Shown: positions 16,453-26,389 of the stretch, one piece after another
Layout: each line of letters opens with the position of its first letter
Position numbering within the stretch: position 1 is the stretch's first letter
Source of the DNA: Phocaeicola plebeius DSM 17135
GTDB taxonomy: Bacteria > Bacteroidota > Bacteroidia > Bacteroidales > Bacteroidaceae
Direction: 5' to 3'
Assembly: GCF_000187895.1 (NCBI RefSeq)
Contig: NZ_DS990134.1
Span: forward strand, 620,001-684,000
DNA length: 64,000 nucleotides
Translations under genes and position numbers: made by a program
The notes under the pieces: model-generated
The model's input: only the letters and a program-made list of their open reading frames with translations
Told to the model about the DNA's origin: nothing
The model's database searches: none

Positions 16453-17802
16453 ATGATACATAAAATGAAAACAAGATATATCAATTGGTTCTTTGTGGCA
16501 GCATTGGCTATGATGGGTTGTTTTATGACTGCTTGTGAAGATCAGCCGGATAAATATGAAATTGCAGACGGAGTTCCTACTTTGAAATATGTGCGCTCTC
16601 CATTGCCGGAAGAAGCAGACTCATTACTTGTAGGAGCCTATCTGGGAAATACGGTTTGTTTGGTGGGAGATAACTTGCGTAGTATCTATGAACTTTATTT
16701 CAATGATCAGAAAGCTACCTTGAATACAAGTTATATGACAGACCATACTGTTTTGGTGGATATTCCTAAGAACATACCAGAAGAAGTGACCAATAAAATC
16801 TATATGGTTACCAAGTCTGGGGCTAAAGTGGATTTTGATTTTAATGTGATGGTTCCTGCTCCGGTGGTTAGTTCTATGAGTTGTGAATATGCTTCAGCTG
16901 GAAGTGAAGCCGTATTGTATGGTGATTATTTTGTAGATGATCCGAATGTCCCTTTGACTATTTCCATGCCTGGAGATATTACTGTAGAAGGAGAGCAGAT
17001 TACAAGTATCACGAAAACGGCAGTCAAATTTATAGTACCTGAGGGGGCGGTGCAAGGAAATATCCGTGTGAAGTCAATTTACGGAACCGGACAATCAGTT
17101 TTCCAGTACAAAGATACACGTAATATTCTGTTTGACTGGGATGGAAAATATGAAGGTGCTTTGGCTGCAGGAAATTCTTGGAATGGCGACAATGAAAAGA
17201 AAGGACAGATTCTTCCTTCTGTTCCTCCTGTGGATGGAAAGTATATGGTGATGGGGCCTGCCACCCTTTCTGGTGGACAATGGCAAACTCCAGGAGAGTA
17301 TCTGATGATGTATTGGCCCGATCCGAATGCGACAGAAGGTTGTGTACCTCTTTATAACTTACCTCAGTTTAAGGAAATGCTGGAAGATTATAAAATTGAG
17401 GAATTAGCATTGAAATTTGAAGTATATGTTCCGACTTCTAATCCATGGATGGCTGAAGGCATGCAAATTCGATTCACCTCATTGGATGAAGTTTCTATGA
17501 GTAACCAGACACAGGATTACATCTGGAATGATGATGAAAGTCATGAAGAAGGAAAGGCTCCTCGTGGTGTTTGGGTTCCTTGGGAAGAAACTGGTTCATA
17601 CGATACAAATAATCAATGGGTTACGGTTACACTCAAAATGTCCGAATTTAATAAATTAGTTTCTGGACTAGCCAGTGATACAGAATTTACTCAGGACAGA
17701 TTCGCTGGTTTAAGCATTTTCCTGCGTGGAGGTGGAGTTGACGGTAAAGAATGTGAACCAATTATTTGCATGGATAATATTCGGGTGGTTCCAGTAGAAT
17801 AA
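16453..17802 (+). CDS. Surface glycan-binding lipoprotein with IPT/TIG domains (SusE-position)
   Basis: The 449-residue lipoprotein (Cys28 in FMTACEDQPDKYE) has two IPT/TIG immunoglobulin-like domains (about 45-220) and a C-terminal beta-sandwich (about 225-449, NILFDWDGKYEGALAAGNSW onward) of the type that carries the glycan-binding site in SGBP-B proteins. It sits at the SusE position directly after susD and should help capture mannan at the cell surface. A second Met five codons in (16465) is an alternative start. Binding specificity is inferred from context only. Confidence 0.82.
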   Translation: MIHKMKTRYINWFFVAALAMMGCFMTACEDQPDKYEIADGVPTLKYVRSPLPEEADSLLVGAYLGNTVCLVGDNLRSIYELYFNDQKATLNTSYMTDHTVLVDIPKNIPEEVTNKIYMVTKSGAKVDFDFNVMVPAPVVSSMSCEYASAGSEAVLYGDYFVDDPNVPLTISMPGDITVEGEQITSITKTAVKFIVPEGAVQGNIRVKSIYGTGQSVFQYKDTRNILFDWDGKYEGALAAGNSWNGDNEKKGQILPSVPPVDGKYMVMGPATLSGGQWQTPGEYLMMYWPDPNATEGCVPLYNLPQFKEMLEDYKIEELALKFEVYVPTSNPWMAEGMQIRFTSLDEVSMSNQTQDYIWNDDESHEEGKAPRGVWVPWEETGSYDTNNQWVTVTLKMSEFNKLVSGLASDTEFTQDRFAGLSIFLRGGGVDGKECEPIICMDNIRVVPVE

Positions 17803-17821
17803 TATTTAAAGGCGTAGACGT

Positions 17822-19798
17822 ATGAATAAAATATATAACTTTTCAGCATGGTGGATGCTTTGTTTCATTCTGTTGAGTTCCTTGACATTCACCGCTTGTG
17901 ATACCAACGATGTGGATACCAATCAGTATAAAGGAGGTATCAGTTTGAATGTATTTGGACCGAGTCCGGTTGCACGTGGAGGTATTCTCCGTTTTCTAGG
18001 TTGTGGACTGGATCAAGTTACAGCTGTACAAATTCCCGGATGTGATGATATTACAGATATAGAAGTTGTTAGTTCAGAAGAAATTCGGATAACTGTTCCT
18101 CAAACAGCTGAACCGGGTTATGTAACACTGGTATTTCGTAATGGAGAACATATCGTTACAAAAACTCAATTGACTTATTCTGAGCCTATTTCAATGGAAA
18201 GTTTCTCTCCTGAGAGTGTAAGACCAGGCGATGTGCTGACTATTAAAGGTGAATATCTGAATTTGATACATCAGGTAATTTTTGCAGATAATGTGATTGT
18301 GTCTGATGAAACGACAGGACAGGAGAGTGTGGAAGGGGAGAATGTATTTTTAAAGCATACCCGGAATGAGATTCAGGTGCTTGTACCTGCAGAAGCACAA
18401 AGCGGAAAGATTATTCTTTCTGATGGAGCAGAGTTCCCTAACTGGATCTATTCAGAACTTGAATTGCAAGTTGTAATACCCTCTGTGAGTGAAGTGATTG
18501 ATTTATCTGAGAAAAAACCTGGAGATAAGGTGACGGTGACAGGTGAGAATTTAGATTTAGTGAAGGAGGTACGGATGCCTAATGGAGGAGCTGCTTCATT
18601 TGTGTACTCAGAAGAAAACAAGTCGGTCACTTTCACGCTTCCTGAAGATGTGAGCAATGGAACTGTGTTTGCTGTTACGGCTTCTGGTGTAGAAGTTGCT
18701 GTAGCTGAAATAAAGGTAGCTGTTCCAGAGAACGTAGTCGTTACATCGGCTGATGGTATTCGTGCTGCACAATTACTGGAACTGACGGGTAAAAATATGG
18801 AATTAATAACCTCTGTGTTATTTCCGGGAGTTACAGAAGAAACTATACCTTCTTCTTCTACTTCTACAAAGGTGACAGTTGTGGTTCCGGAAGGAACTGT
18901 CAGCGGTAATTTAACATTGAATACAGGAAGTGGAGCGACTGTTAGCATAGCAATTGAGACTGCAAAACCTTCTAATTTATCGTGTGTGGGTGAAGTGAAA
19001 GCTGGTGAACAAGCTACAATTACGGGAGATAACCTGGATTTGGTATCAGGCGTGGTGTTTACAGGTAATTTGGAAGGAGAGATTATTTCGCAATCTTCTA
19101 ATCAACTGATTGTATCTGTACCGGCTTTAGCTCAAAGTGGCAATGTTATTTTAAAGATGTCTAATGGAGAACAGGTATCTGATCTGAATCTGACTGTTAC
19201 TGCACCATCTGGTTGTTATGTAATAAGTGGGTTGGAAGGTGAATATCATGCTGGAGAAATTATGACGGTGGAGGTTGCAAATGGGGCTAAACTGACTGCT
19301 GTCAACATTAATGGAACTCCAGTGCAGTATATTCTTACAGGAAATCAATTAATGATTCAGATACCGAATACTGCTGGCTCAAACTCTTCTTTGGAATTGA
19401 CTTCTGGCGATAAGACAATTGAATATATCATTTCGTTTGTACCTGCAGTACGTCCTGAAACTGTGATTTGGGAAGGTTCGTTTGCAATTACAAATTGGAA
19501 CGGCAATCAGGATCTTGGATGGAATGGCTATGATTGGGGTTCTGTGCAGCCTGGTACAATTATAACTGTTTATTATACTTTAGATACTGCTGTTACCGAC
19601 TGGCAGATTCGCTTAGGTGGATGTGGCATTGGCTGGGCTGAATTGCCTACAATTCCAGCTACAGGTTTAGCTGCAGGTTCTACTAGTTTTTCTGCGACAT
19701 TAACGGCAGAAGATTTAGAGGTCTTATCAAAGGATAACAATAGTGGTTTAGTAGTGACCGGTTGTAACTTTACAATGACCAAAATAACTTTAAAATAA
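17822..19798 (+). CDS. Second surface glycan-binding lipoprotein with tandem IPT/TIG domains
   Basis: The 658-residue lipoprotein (Cys26 in TFTACDTNDVD) carries about six tandem IPT/TIG-like domains. Their shared strand motif is visible as GDVLTIKGEYLNLIHQV, GDKVTVTGENLDLVKEV, AQLLELTGKNMELITSV and GEQATITGDNLDLVSGV. The C-terminal module (about 555-658, VIWEGSFAITNWNGNQDLGW) is rich in Trp and Tyr and is the probable glycan-binding part. The Ig domains would act as a long spacer that projects it from the membrane. It lies 19 nt after the first such lipoprotein gene and 10 nt before the first GH26. No enzymatic residues are seen. Confidence 0.8.
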   Translation: MNKIYNFSAWWMLCFILLSSLTFTACDTNDVDTNQYKGGISLNVFGPSPVARGGILRFLGCGLDQVTAVQIPGCDDITDIEVVSSEEIRITVPQTAEPGYVTLVFRNGEHIVTKTQLTYSEPISMESFSPESVRPGDVLTIKGEYLNLIHQVIFADNVIVSDETTGQESVEGENVFLKHTRNEIQVLVPAEAQSGKIILSDGAEFPNWIYSELELQVVIPSVSEVIDLSEKKPGDKVTVTGENLDLVKEVRMPNGGAASFVYSEENKSVTFTLPEDVSNGTVFAVTASGVEVAVAEIKVAVPENVVVTSADGIRAAQLLELTGKNMELITSVLFPGVTEETIPSSSTSTKVTVVVPEGTVSGNLTLNTGSGATVSIAIETAKPSNLSCVGEVKAGEQATITGDNLDLVSGVVFTGNLEGEIISQSSNQLIVSVPALAQSGNVILKMSNGEQVSDLNLTVTAPSGCYVISGLEGEYHAGEIMTVEVANGAKLTAVNINGTPVQYILTGNQLMIQIPNTAGSNSSLELTSGDKTIEYIISFVPAVRPETVIWEGSFAITNWNGNQDLGWNGYDWGSVQPGTIITVYYTLDTAVTDWQIRLGGCGIGWAELPTIPATGLAAGSTSFSATLTAEDLEVLSKDNNSGLVVTGCNFTMTKITLK

Positions 19799-19808
19799 AG
19801 ATTTTTAA

Positions 19809-21209
19809 ATGAATATGCGTATGAAAACAAATATAATGAAATGGATGTGTCTACTGGCAGCTCCTGTTGCTTTGATTGCCTGCAACACCGAGGTGGAACA
19901 TGATGTCCCAGCTGTAGATGCTCCGGTACTGGTTTATTCTTCTTTGGCAGATGGAGCTTCTGTGAAAGCCGGCGATTTTACATTGAAAATAGCTTATGAT
20001 AAGAATGTATTCTTTTCTACAGCTGATACGACTCAAATCACAGTGACTAACGACGGGCATATTCGTAATGGGATTGTCTATGGTAAAAATGATACATTGA
20101 CGTTAACAGTGAGTGCACCTTCAAGAGCTACAGACTATACGATAACTATTCCGGAAGGGCTGGTGACAGGTCCTAACCAAATGCCTGCTCCTGCATTTTC
20201 TTTGAATTTCAGTACGCTGGATTTACATTCTAATTTAGTTATGGCCACATCACCGGAAGCAGAAAAATTGTATAAGTTCCTGATAGAAAACTATGGGAAG
20301 AAAACAATTTCCGGTATAATGGCGAATGTAGCATGGAATACGGATGAGGCTGAGCAAGTCAATACATGGACAGGACATTACCCGGCTTTGAATACGTTTG
20401 ATTATATGCATATTCGGTATTCAGGAGAAAACTGGATTGACTATTCTGATATTTCTCCGGTGACAAATTGGGCAAACGCAGGAGGTATCGTATCTTGCAT
20501 GTGGCATTGGAATGTTCCTAAAAATACAGATAGTAATATTGATGATTATACGGCTACATTGTCGGAAACTGTGTTTAATGCTCAAAAAGCTACAGAAGAA
20601 GGGACATGGGAGAATAGTATTGTAAAAGCGGATTTGGAGAAAGTTGCCAACATGTTGAAAAAACTGAAGGAAGCGAAGGTTCCTGTGCTGTGGCGTCCGT
20701 TACACGAAGCGGCCGGTCAGTTCTTCTGGTGGGGAAAAGATGCGGAGAGTTTTAAGGCTCTTTGGAAAATGATGTTCACCTATTTTAAAGAACAAGGTCT
20801 GGACAATTTGATTTGGATATGGACTTCTGAAAATAAGGATGATGCAAACTGGTATCCTGGTGACGAATATGTGGATATTATCGGTCGCGACTTGTATGGA
20901 AAGACTGCGGAAGAATGTGCGGAAGAATTTAAGGCGTTGACAGCATTGTATGGTGATCGGATGATTGCTTTGACAGAGTGCGGATATTATGCAGATTCTA
21001 ATGATGCAAGTAAAAATGCACCTATTGGAAATATAGAAGCACAGTGGAACAATGGAGCTGCATGGTCGTGGTTTATGCCATGGTATGGCAATGCGGGTGA
21101 AGGAACTGAAGCAAGACCTCATGCCGATAAGGCTTGGTGGAAAGCTGCATTCCAGTCAGAGAATGTATTGGATCGTGAAGCGGTGAAGGAAGCGGTGAGC
21201 AGATTATGA
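19809..21209 (+). CDS. GH26 endo-beta-mannanase, surface lipoprotein with Ig-like domain
   Basis: The 466-residue lipoprotein (Cys25 in ALIACNTEVE) has an N-terminal Ig-like (Big_5-like) domain of about 100 residues and a GH26 TIM barrel from about residue 145. The acid/base is Glu300 in WRPLHEAAGQFFWWG and the nucleophile is Glu390 in ALTECGY. It cleaves internal beta-1,4-mannosidic bonds. Its place as the last gene of the susC operon, the acidic residues near the lipidated Cys and the spacer domain suggest a cell-surface enzyme making oligosaccharides for import. A hairpin terminator follows. Confidence 0.94.
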   Translation: MNMRMKTNIMKWMCLLAAPVALIACNTEVEHDVPAVDAPVLVYSSLADGASVKAGDFTLKIAYDKNVFFSTADTTQITVTNDGHIRNGIVYGKNDTLTLTVSAPSRATDYTITIPEGLVTGPNQMPAPAFSLNFSTLDLHSNLVMATSPEAEKLYKFLIENYGKKTISGIMANVAWNTDEAEQVNTWTGHYPALNTFDYMHIRYSGENWIDYSDISPVTNWANAGGIVSCMWHWNVPKNTDSNIDDYTATLSETVFNAQKATEEGTWENSIVKADLEKVANMLKKLKEAKVPVLWRPLHEAAGQFFWWGKDAESFKALWKMMFTYFKEQGLDNLIWIWTSENKDDANWYPGDEYVDIIGRDLYGKTAEECAEEFKALTALYGDRMIALTECGYYADSNDASKNAPIGNIEAQWNNGAAWSWFMPWYGNAGEGTEARPHADKAWWKAAFQSENVLDREAVKEAVSRL

Positions 21210-21226
21210 GATAATGATTGATAAAG

Positions 21227-21267
21227 CTCTGTATGAAAAAGATTTGACTTTCTGCATACAGAGTTTT
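21227..21267 (+). terminator. Terminator after the first GH26 gene
   Basis: CTCTGTATG (21227-21235) pairs with CATACAGAG (21255-21263) around a 19-nt loop and is followed by TTTT. It separates the two mannan operons. Confidence 0.65.
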
Positions 21268-21304
21268 CCAATTTCTTTGAATAAATATTTTACTATCTGC
21301 TTTT

Positions 21305-21348
21305 GCTAAAATTGTATCAGAAAGGATGGAAGGTAAACCCTACCTTTG
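21305..21348 (+). promoter_or_regulatory. Promoter of the second mannan operon with regulon box
   Basis: GCTAAAATTGTATCA (21305-21319) and the -7 element TACCTTTG (21341-21348) span 44 nt. The -7 octamer is identical to that of susC. The leader is about 20 nt. Confidence 0.7.
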
Positions 21349-21375
21349 TGCTATGTAATTTTAAAGCTGATTCTT

Positions 21376-22476
21376 ATGAAAAATTCTTCAAAACTAATTT
21401 TAGGAATAACGATGTGTTTATCTGTTGCTTGTGCGAGTGGTAATAAAACAACTGTTGAGACTGATAGTCCGGAAGCTCAGGTGATGTTAGATAAATTGAA
21501 AGCTATACCGCAGCAAAGACAATTCATGTTTGGTCATCATGATGATCCGGTGTACGGCATTGGTTGGGATGGCGATTCTGCGCGCAGCGATGTGAAAAGT
21601 GTGTGTGGTGACTATCCAGCCATGATGTCTTTTGATTTGGGACGTATTGAAATTTATGGGGATAAGAACCTGGATAATGTATCTCTAGACCGTATCCGGC
21701 AAGAAGTTGTGGCGCAATATGAACGCGGAGGAATGTCGTCTTTCAGCTGGCACGTGGATAATCCGGTAACAGGAAAAGATTCATGGGATGTGAGTGATTC
21801 AACGGTTGTGAAATCTGTACTGCCTGGAGGAGTGAATCATGACAAGTTTATGGGTTGGCTGGATAAAGTGGCCGATTATCTGAACTCAATACAAACTCCG
21901 GAAGGAGTAAAGGTACCAGTCCTTTTCCGTCCGTGGCATGAGCATACGGGCAGCTGGTTCTGGTGGGGACAAAATCTTTGCTCTACGGAAGATTATAAAG
22001 CACTTTGGCGGATGACGTACGAACGCATGCAGGAAAAGGGAGCTACCCAGCTGTTGTATGCTTATTCTCCGGGTACGGAGCCTAAAGATTCTGTGGAGTA
22101 TCTGGAGCGTTATCCGGGTGATGATATTATCGACTTAATAGGAGTAGATGCATATCAATTTGATAAAGATACTTATGTAAAGAGTTTAGATAATGCACTT
22201 ACTATTATGTCGCAGGTAAGTAAAGCACATAAAAAGGTGATGGCTGTAACCGAAACGGGTTATGAAACAATTCCTGATTCGGTATGGTGGACACAAACCT
22301 TGATGCCGGTAATAGAGAAGTATCCGATAAGTTATGTGCTGGTATGGAGAAATGCACGTGAAAGAGAAAATCATTATTATGCGCCTTATCCGGGACATCC
22401 GTCGGCAGATGATTTTCTGAACTTCTATAATGATTCATGCACGTTGTTTGCAGGAGATATGAAAAATATAAAATGA
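21376..22476 (+). CDS. GH26 beta-mannanase/mannobiohydrolase lipoprotein
   Basis: The 366-residue protein has a lipoprotein signal (Cys19 in LSVACASG) and a single GH26 barrel. The acid/base is Glu189 in [15 protein letters not shown] and the nucleophile is Glu293 in [28 protein letters not shown] (52-72) is the family substrate-binding block seen in Bacteroides mannobiose-producing GH26 enzymes. ATG at 21376 is used because a longer frame would start inside the promoter. It heads the operon with GH130, the symporter and the epimerase, so a periplasmic role in making mannobiose is likely. Surface against periplasm cannot be settled from sequence. Confidence 0.94.
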   Translation: MKNSSKLILGITMCLSVACASGNKTTVETDSPEAQVMLDKLKAIPQQRQFMFGHHDDPVYGIGWDGDSARSDVKSVCGDYPAMMSFDLGRIEIYGDKNLDNVSLDRIRQEVVAQYERGGMSSFSWHVDNPVTGKDSWDVSDSTVVKSVLPGGVNHDKFMGWLDKVADYLNSIQTPEGVKVPVLFRPWHEHTGSWFWWGQNLCSTEDYKALWRMTYERMQEKGATQLLYAYSPGTEPKDSVEYLERYPGDDIIDLIGVDAYQFDKDTYVKSLDNALTIMSQVSKAHKKVMAVTETGYETIPDSVWWTQTLMPVIEKYPISYVLVWRNARERENHYYAPYPGHPSADDFLNFYNDSCTLFAGDMKNIK

Positions 22477-22492
22477 AAAATATAAGATAGAT

Positions 22493-23665
22493 ATGATTAC
22501 CTTTGAAGAAAAAGTCAAGAATTTATTTGCTCAGCATGAAGAGTTGATTACTCGGAAAAATGAGCCTGTTGAAACCACCAATGGTGTGTACACTCGTTAT
22601 AAATATCCGGTAGTAACTGCAGCTCATACGCCGATTTTCTGGCGTTATGACTTGGATGAGAAAACCAATCCCTACTTGATGGAGCGTATCGGAATGAATG
22701 CAACCATGAATTCAGGAGCTATCAAGTGGAATGGAAAGTATTTATTGGTAGTACGTGTGGAAGGGGCCGATCGTAAATCGTTTTTTGCGGTGGCTGAAAG
22801 TCCGAATGGAGTAGATAATTTCCGTTTTTGGGATTATCCTATTACCATGCCTGACGATGTGATTCCGGCTACAAATATTTATGATATGCGTCTGACAGCA
22901 CATGAAGACGGCTGGATTTATGGTATTTTCTGTGCAGAACGTCATGACGATAATGCACCCGCCGGTGATTTGTCTTCAGCTACAGCTACGGCAGCTATTG
23001 CCCGTACAAAAGATCTGAAAACCTGGGAACGTCTGCCGGACTTGAAGTCGAAAAGCCAGCAGCGTAACGTAGTGCTGCATCCGGAGTTTGTGAATGGAAA
23101 ATATGCTTTTTATACTCGTCCGCAAGATGGATTCATTGATGCTGGAAGTGGTGGAGGTATCGGCTGGGCTTTGGTAGACGATATTACGCATGCGGAAGTG
23201 ACCGAAGAAAAGATTATCGACTGCCGCTATTATCATACGATTAAAGAAGTGAAGAACGGTGAAGGTCCTCATCCTATCAAGACTCCCAAAGGATGGTTAC
23301 ACCTGGCACATGGTGTGCGTGGTTGTGCGGCCGGCTTGCGCTATGTGCTTTACATGTATATGACTTCATTGGAAGACCCCAGTAAGTTGATTGCTGCTCC
23401 GGGTGGTTATTTCATGGCTCCGGAAGGGGAGGAACGTGTTGGGGACGTATCGAATGTGCTGTTTACCAATGGCTGGATTGCAGATGAAGATGGAAAGGTG
23501 TTCATTTATTATGCTTCCTCCGATACACGTATGCATGTGGCCGTTTCTACAATTGATAAGTTGGTAGATTATTGTATGAATACGCCACAGGATGGCTTGA
23601 CTACTACAGCTTCGGTAGAAACACTGAAACAATTGATTGATAAGAACCTGAAATTGATGAAATAA
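22493..23665 (+). CDS. GH130 4-O-beta-D-mannosyl-D-glucose phosphorylase
   Basis: The 390-residue cytoplasmic enzyme is a GH130 five-bladed beta-propeller. It phosphorolyses beta-1,4-mannosyl-glucose to alpha-mannose-1-phosphate and glucose. Asp131 in [14 protein letters not shown] sits at the number of the proton-donor Asp described for the Bacteroides fragilis enzyme, and the basic phosphate-binding residues R94/K95 and the [13 protein letters not shown] and [12 protein letters not shown] blocks are present. There is no signal peptide. It lies 16 nt after GH26 and is followed by the carrier and epimerase that supply its substrate, which supports the mannosylglucose (GH130_1) rather than the mannan-oligosaccharide specificity. 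Confidence 0.92.
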   Translation: MITFEEKVKNLFAQHEELITRKNEPVETTNGVYTRYKYPVVTAAHTPIFWRYDLDEKTNPYLMERIGMNATMNSGAIKWNGKYLLVVRVEGADRKSFFAVAESPNGVDNFRFWDYPITMPDDVIPATNIYDMRLTAHEDGWIYGIFCAERHDDNAPAGDLSSATATAAIARTKDLKTWERLPDLKSKSQQRNVVLHPEFVNGKYAFYTRPQDGFIDAGSGGGIGWALVDDITHAEVTEEKIIDCRYYHTIKEVKNGEGPHPIKTPKGWLHLAHGVRGCAAGLRYVLYMYMTSLEDPSKLIAAPGGYFMAPEGEERVGDVSNVLFTNGWIADEDGKVFIYYASSDTRMHVAVSTIDKLVDYCMNTPQDGLTTTASVETLKQLIDKNLKLMK

Positions 23666-23684
23666 TAAAAAAGTAAGTACTGCT

Positions 23685-25079
23685 ATGATAAAACTCACGG
23701 AAAAGATTGGCTACGGATTTGGGGATATGGCTTCCTCCATGTTCTGGAAGCTGTTTGGAGCCTATTTGATGATATTCTATACGGATGTGTTCGGACTACC
23801 GGCGGCAATGGTGGGTACCATGTTTTTGGTGACACGTATCTGGGATTCAGTGTTCGACCCGATTGTGGGGGTAATTGCCGACCGTACTTCTAGTCGATGG
23901 GGGAAGTTTCGTCCGTATCTGCTATATCTTGCAGTTCCGTTTGGTTTGATAGGGGTACTTACTTTTTATACACCTCCTTTCGGTGATGCAGGGAAATTGG
24001 TGTATGCGTATATCACTTATTCGTTGATGATGATGGTATATTCTGGCATTAACGTACCTTATGCTTCATTATTGGGAGTGATGAGTCCTAACCCATCGGA
24101 GCGGAATACGTTGTCTACCTATCGTATGATGTTTGCTTACTTGGGTAGTTTTATTGCTCTGTTGTTGTTCATGCCAATGGTGAACTGGTTTAGCGGGCAT
24201 AGCAAGGAGTTGAGTGACCAGCAGTTTGGCTGGTTCATGGCCGTGGTGGTAATTGGAGTGATGTGTGCCCTGCTGTTTTTAGGTTGCTTTGCCTGGACAA
24301 GAGAACGAGTAAAGCCGATTAATGAGAAGAAAACTTCTTTGAAGGAGGATATTAGGGATTTGTTTCATAATAAGCCTTGGTGGATTTTGTTTGGAGCTGG
24401 AGTAGCGACATTGGTATTTAATTCTATTCGTGACGGAGCAGCGGTGTATTACTTCAAGTATTTTATTGTAGAAGATGAATATCGTACTGTTTCACTGATG
24501 GGGGTGTCTTTTGTGTTGAGCGGTTTGTATCTTTCTGTGGGGCAGATTGCGAATATTGTAGGTGTAGTCCTGGCAGCTCCTATGAGTAATAAGATTGGAA
24601 AGAAAAAGACTTTTGCACTTTCCATGCTGATTGCTTCGATTTTGAGTGTGATATTTTTCTGGTTTGACAAGGAGGATTTGACATTGATTTTTGTATTTCA
24701 ATGCTTGATAAGTGTATGTGCCGGTAGTATTTTCCCGTTGCTTTGGTCAATGTATGCCGATTGTGCCGATTTTTCCGAACTGAAAACGGGAAACCGTGCT
24801 ACGGGATTGATATTTAGTGCTTCATCCATGAGCCAGAAGTTTGGATGGGCCATTGGTACAGCGGTGACCGGATGGTTGTTGTCTTTCTTCGGTTTTCAAG
24901 CTAATGCCGTACAGAGTGAAGAAACCATCCATGGCATCAAAATGTTCCTAAGTTTACTTCCGGCAGCAGCTGCATTTATTTCGATAGTTTTTATTGTCTT
25001 CTATCCGTTAGGAGAACAGAAGATGAAAGGTATAATGGAACAGTTAAACTTAAAGAGAGAATCAAAAGATGAAGAATGA
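23685..25079 (+). CDS. GPH-type sugar:cation symporter
   Basis: The 464-residue membrane protein has about twelve transmembrane helices and begins MIKLTEKIGYGFGDMASSMF, the typical N-terminus of glycoside-pentoside-hexuronide symporters. The loop GVIADRTSSRWGKFRPYLL (64-83) is the family motif between helices 2 and 3. It should carry mannobiose or short mannan oligosaccharides across the inner membrane. Its last 11 nt overlap the epimerase gene, so the two are translationally coupled. The substrate is inferred from the operon. Confidence 0.92.
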   Translation: MIKLTEKIGYGFGDMASSMFWKLFGAYLMIFYTDVFGLPAAMVGTMFLVTRIWDSVFDPIVGVIADRTSSRWGKFRPYLLYLAVPFGLIGVLTFYTPPFGDAGKLVYAYITYSLMMMVYSGINVPYASLLGVMSPNPSERNTLSTYRMMFAYLGSFIALLLFMPMVNWFSGHSKELSDQQFGWFMAVVVIGVMCALLFLGCFAWTRERVKPINEKKTSLKEDIRDLFHNKPWWILFGAGVATLVFNSIRDGAAVYYFKYFIVEDEYRTVSLMGVSFVLSGLYLSVGQIANIVGVVLAAPMSNKIGKKKTFALSMLIASILSVIFFWFDKEDLTLIFVFQCLISVCAGSIFPLLWSMYADCADFSELKTGNRATGLIFSASSMSQKFGWAIGTAVTGWLLSFFGFQANAVQSEETIHGIKMFLSLLPAAAAFISIVFIVFYPLGEQKMKGIMEQLNLKRESKDEE

Positions 25080-26265
25080 GAAGATAAATAAGCTCTGCAC
25101 GGAGGTGAAGGCAGAACTGGAACAGAATATACTTCCGTTTTGGATGAAAAAGATGACCGACTGTGAACATGGTGGATTTTATGGTCGTATTACCGGAGAG
25201 GATGTATTGGATACGTCTGCATCAAAGGGAGCTATCCTGAATGCACGTATCTTGTGGACTTTCTCAGCTGCATACCGTCTGCTTCATAAAGAGGAGTATC
25301 TGGAAACGGCTACACGTGCCAAACGTTATTTGATTGATTATTTCTATGACACGGAGTATGGAGGTATTTATTGGGAACTGGATTGTGAAGGGAATCCACT
25401 TGATACCAAGAAGCAGATTTATGCCATTGGCTTTGCCATTTACGGGTTGAGTGAGTACGCACGTGCGACGGGAGATGCGGAAGCCTTGGATTATGCTTGC
25501 CGGTTGTTTGAGGTAATTGAAAAATATAGTTTTGATGCGGAAAAGAATGGCTACCTGGAAGCTTTGACGCGCGACTGGCGTCCGATAGAAGATATGCGTT
25601 TGAGTGATAAGGACGAGAATGAGAAGAAGACAATGAATACACACTTGCATATTCTGGAGCCTTATACAAATCTTTATCGTGTATGGAAAGATGAACGTCT
25701 GAAGAAGCAGATTGTCAATCTGGTCAATTTATTTTTAGAGAAGATATTGGATGCCGAAACGTATCACCTGAATCTGTTCTTTGAAGATGACTGGACCAAT
25801 AAGTATCAGATAATATCCTACGGACATGATATTGAAGCTTCGTGGTTGATACATGAGGCGGCACTGGTGGTAGGTGAACAGGATTTGTTGAAAAAAGTGG
25901 AACCGGCTATTGTGAAAATTGCTGAGGCGGCAGATGAGGGGCTGAATCCGGATGGCAGTATGATTTACGAGAATTTTGTCAGCAAAGGAAAAATTGACCG
26001 TGAGCTGCACTGGTGGGTTCAAGCTGAAAATGTGGTAGGGCATGTGAATCTTTTTCAGTATTTTGGCGATGAAGAAGCATTGCAAATCGCGTTGCGATGC
26101 TGGAACTTTATTCAAACGAAATTAGTGGATAAGGTGCATGGTGAATGGCATTGGAGTTTGTATGCGGATGGTACCATCAATATGAAGGATGATAAGGCTG
26201 GCTTCTGGAAATGCCCTTATCATAACGGTCGTATGTGTATGGAGATTCTGGAACGTTTCTCCTGA
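25069..26265 (+). CDS. Cellobiose/mannobiose 2-epimerase
   Basis: The 398-residue enzyme belongs to the AGE superfamily (alpha6/alpha6 barrel) and matches cellobiose 2-epimerases. Conserved residues include Arg60 in LNARILWTF, His192/His194 in NTHLHILEPY, His253 and Glu256 in SYGHDIEASWL and His385 in CPYHNGRMCME. It converts beta-1,4-mannobiose to mannosyl-glucose, the substrate of the GH130 enzyme two genes upstream. There is no signal peptide, so it works in the cytoplasm. It is the last gene of the mannan operon. The coupling of epimerase and GH130 is an established pathway in B. fragilis and Ruminococcus albus. Confidence 0.93.
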   Translation: MKNEKINKLCTEVKAELEQNILPFWMKKMTDCEHGGFYGRITGEDVLDTSASKGAILNARILWTFSAAYRLLHKEEYLETATRAKRYLIDYFYDTEYGGIYWELDCEGNPLDTKKQIYAIGFAIYGLSEYARATGDAEALDYACRLFEVIEKYSFDAEKNGYLEALTRDWRPIEDMRLSDKDENEKKTMNTHLHILEPYTNLYRVWKDERLKKQIVNLVNLFLEKILDAETYHLNLFFEDDWTNKYQIISYGHDIEASWLIHEAALVVGEQDLLKKVEPAIVKIAEAADEGLNPDGSMIYENFVSKGKIDRELHWWVQAENVVGHVNLFQYFGDEEALQIALRCWNFIQTKLVDKVHGEWHWSLYADGTINMKDDKAGFWKCPYHNGRMCMEILERFS

Positions 26266-26328
26266 ACCGGAAAAATAAAATCTCCTTTAATGGAGAAAAC
26301 TTATGGGTAATAAGAAGGATAACAAAAA

Positions 26329-26358
26329 ACGCCTTGATGTAGAAATGCATCAAGGCGT
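26329..26358 (-). terminator. Terminator of the arginine operon
   Basis: ACGCCTTGATG (26329-26339) pairs with CATCAAGGCGT (26348-26358). On the minus strand the stem is followed by GTTTTTTG, so it ends transcription from argD. Confidence 0.85.
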
Positions 26359-26364
26359 AAATGT

Positions 26365-26389
26365 AAAAACGTGATACGTTTTTATTATT
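26365..26389 (+). terminator. Terminator of the mannan operon
   Basis: AAAAACGT (26365-26372) pairs with ACGTTTTT (26376-26383) around GAT and runs into TATTATTT. It overlaps the argD stop codon at 26385. Confidence 0.55.
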
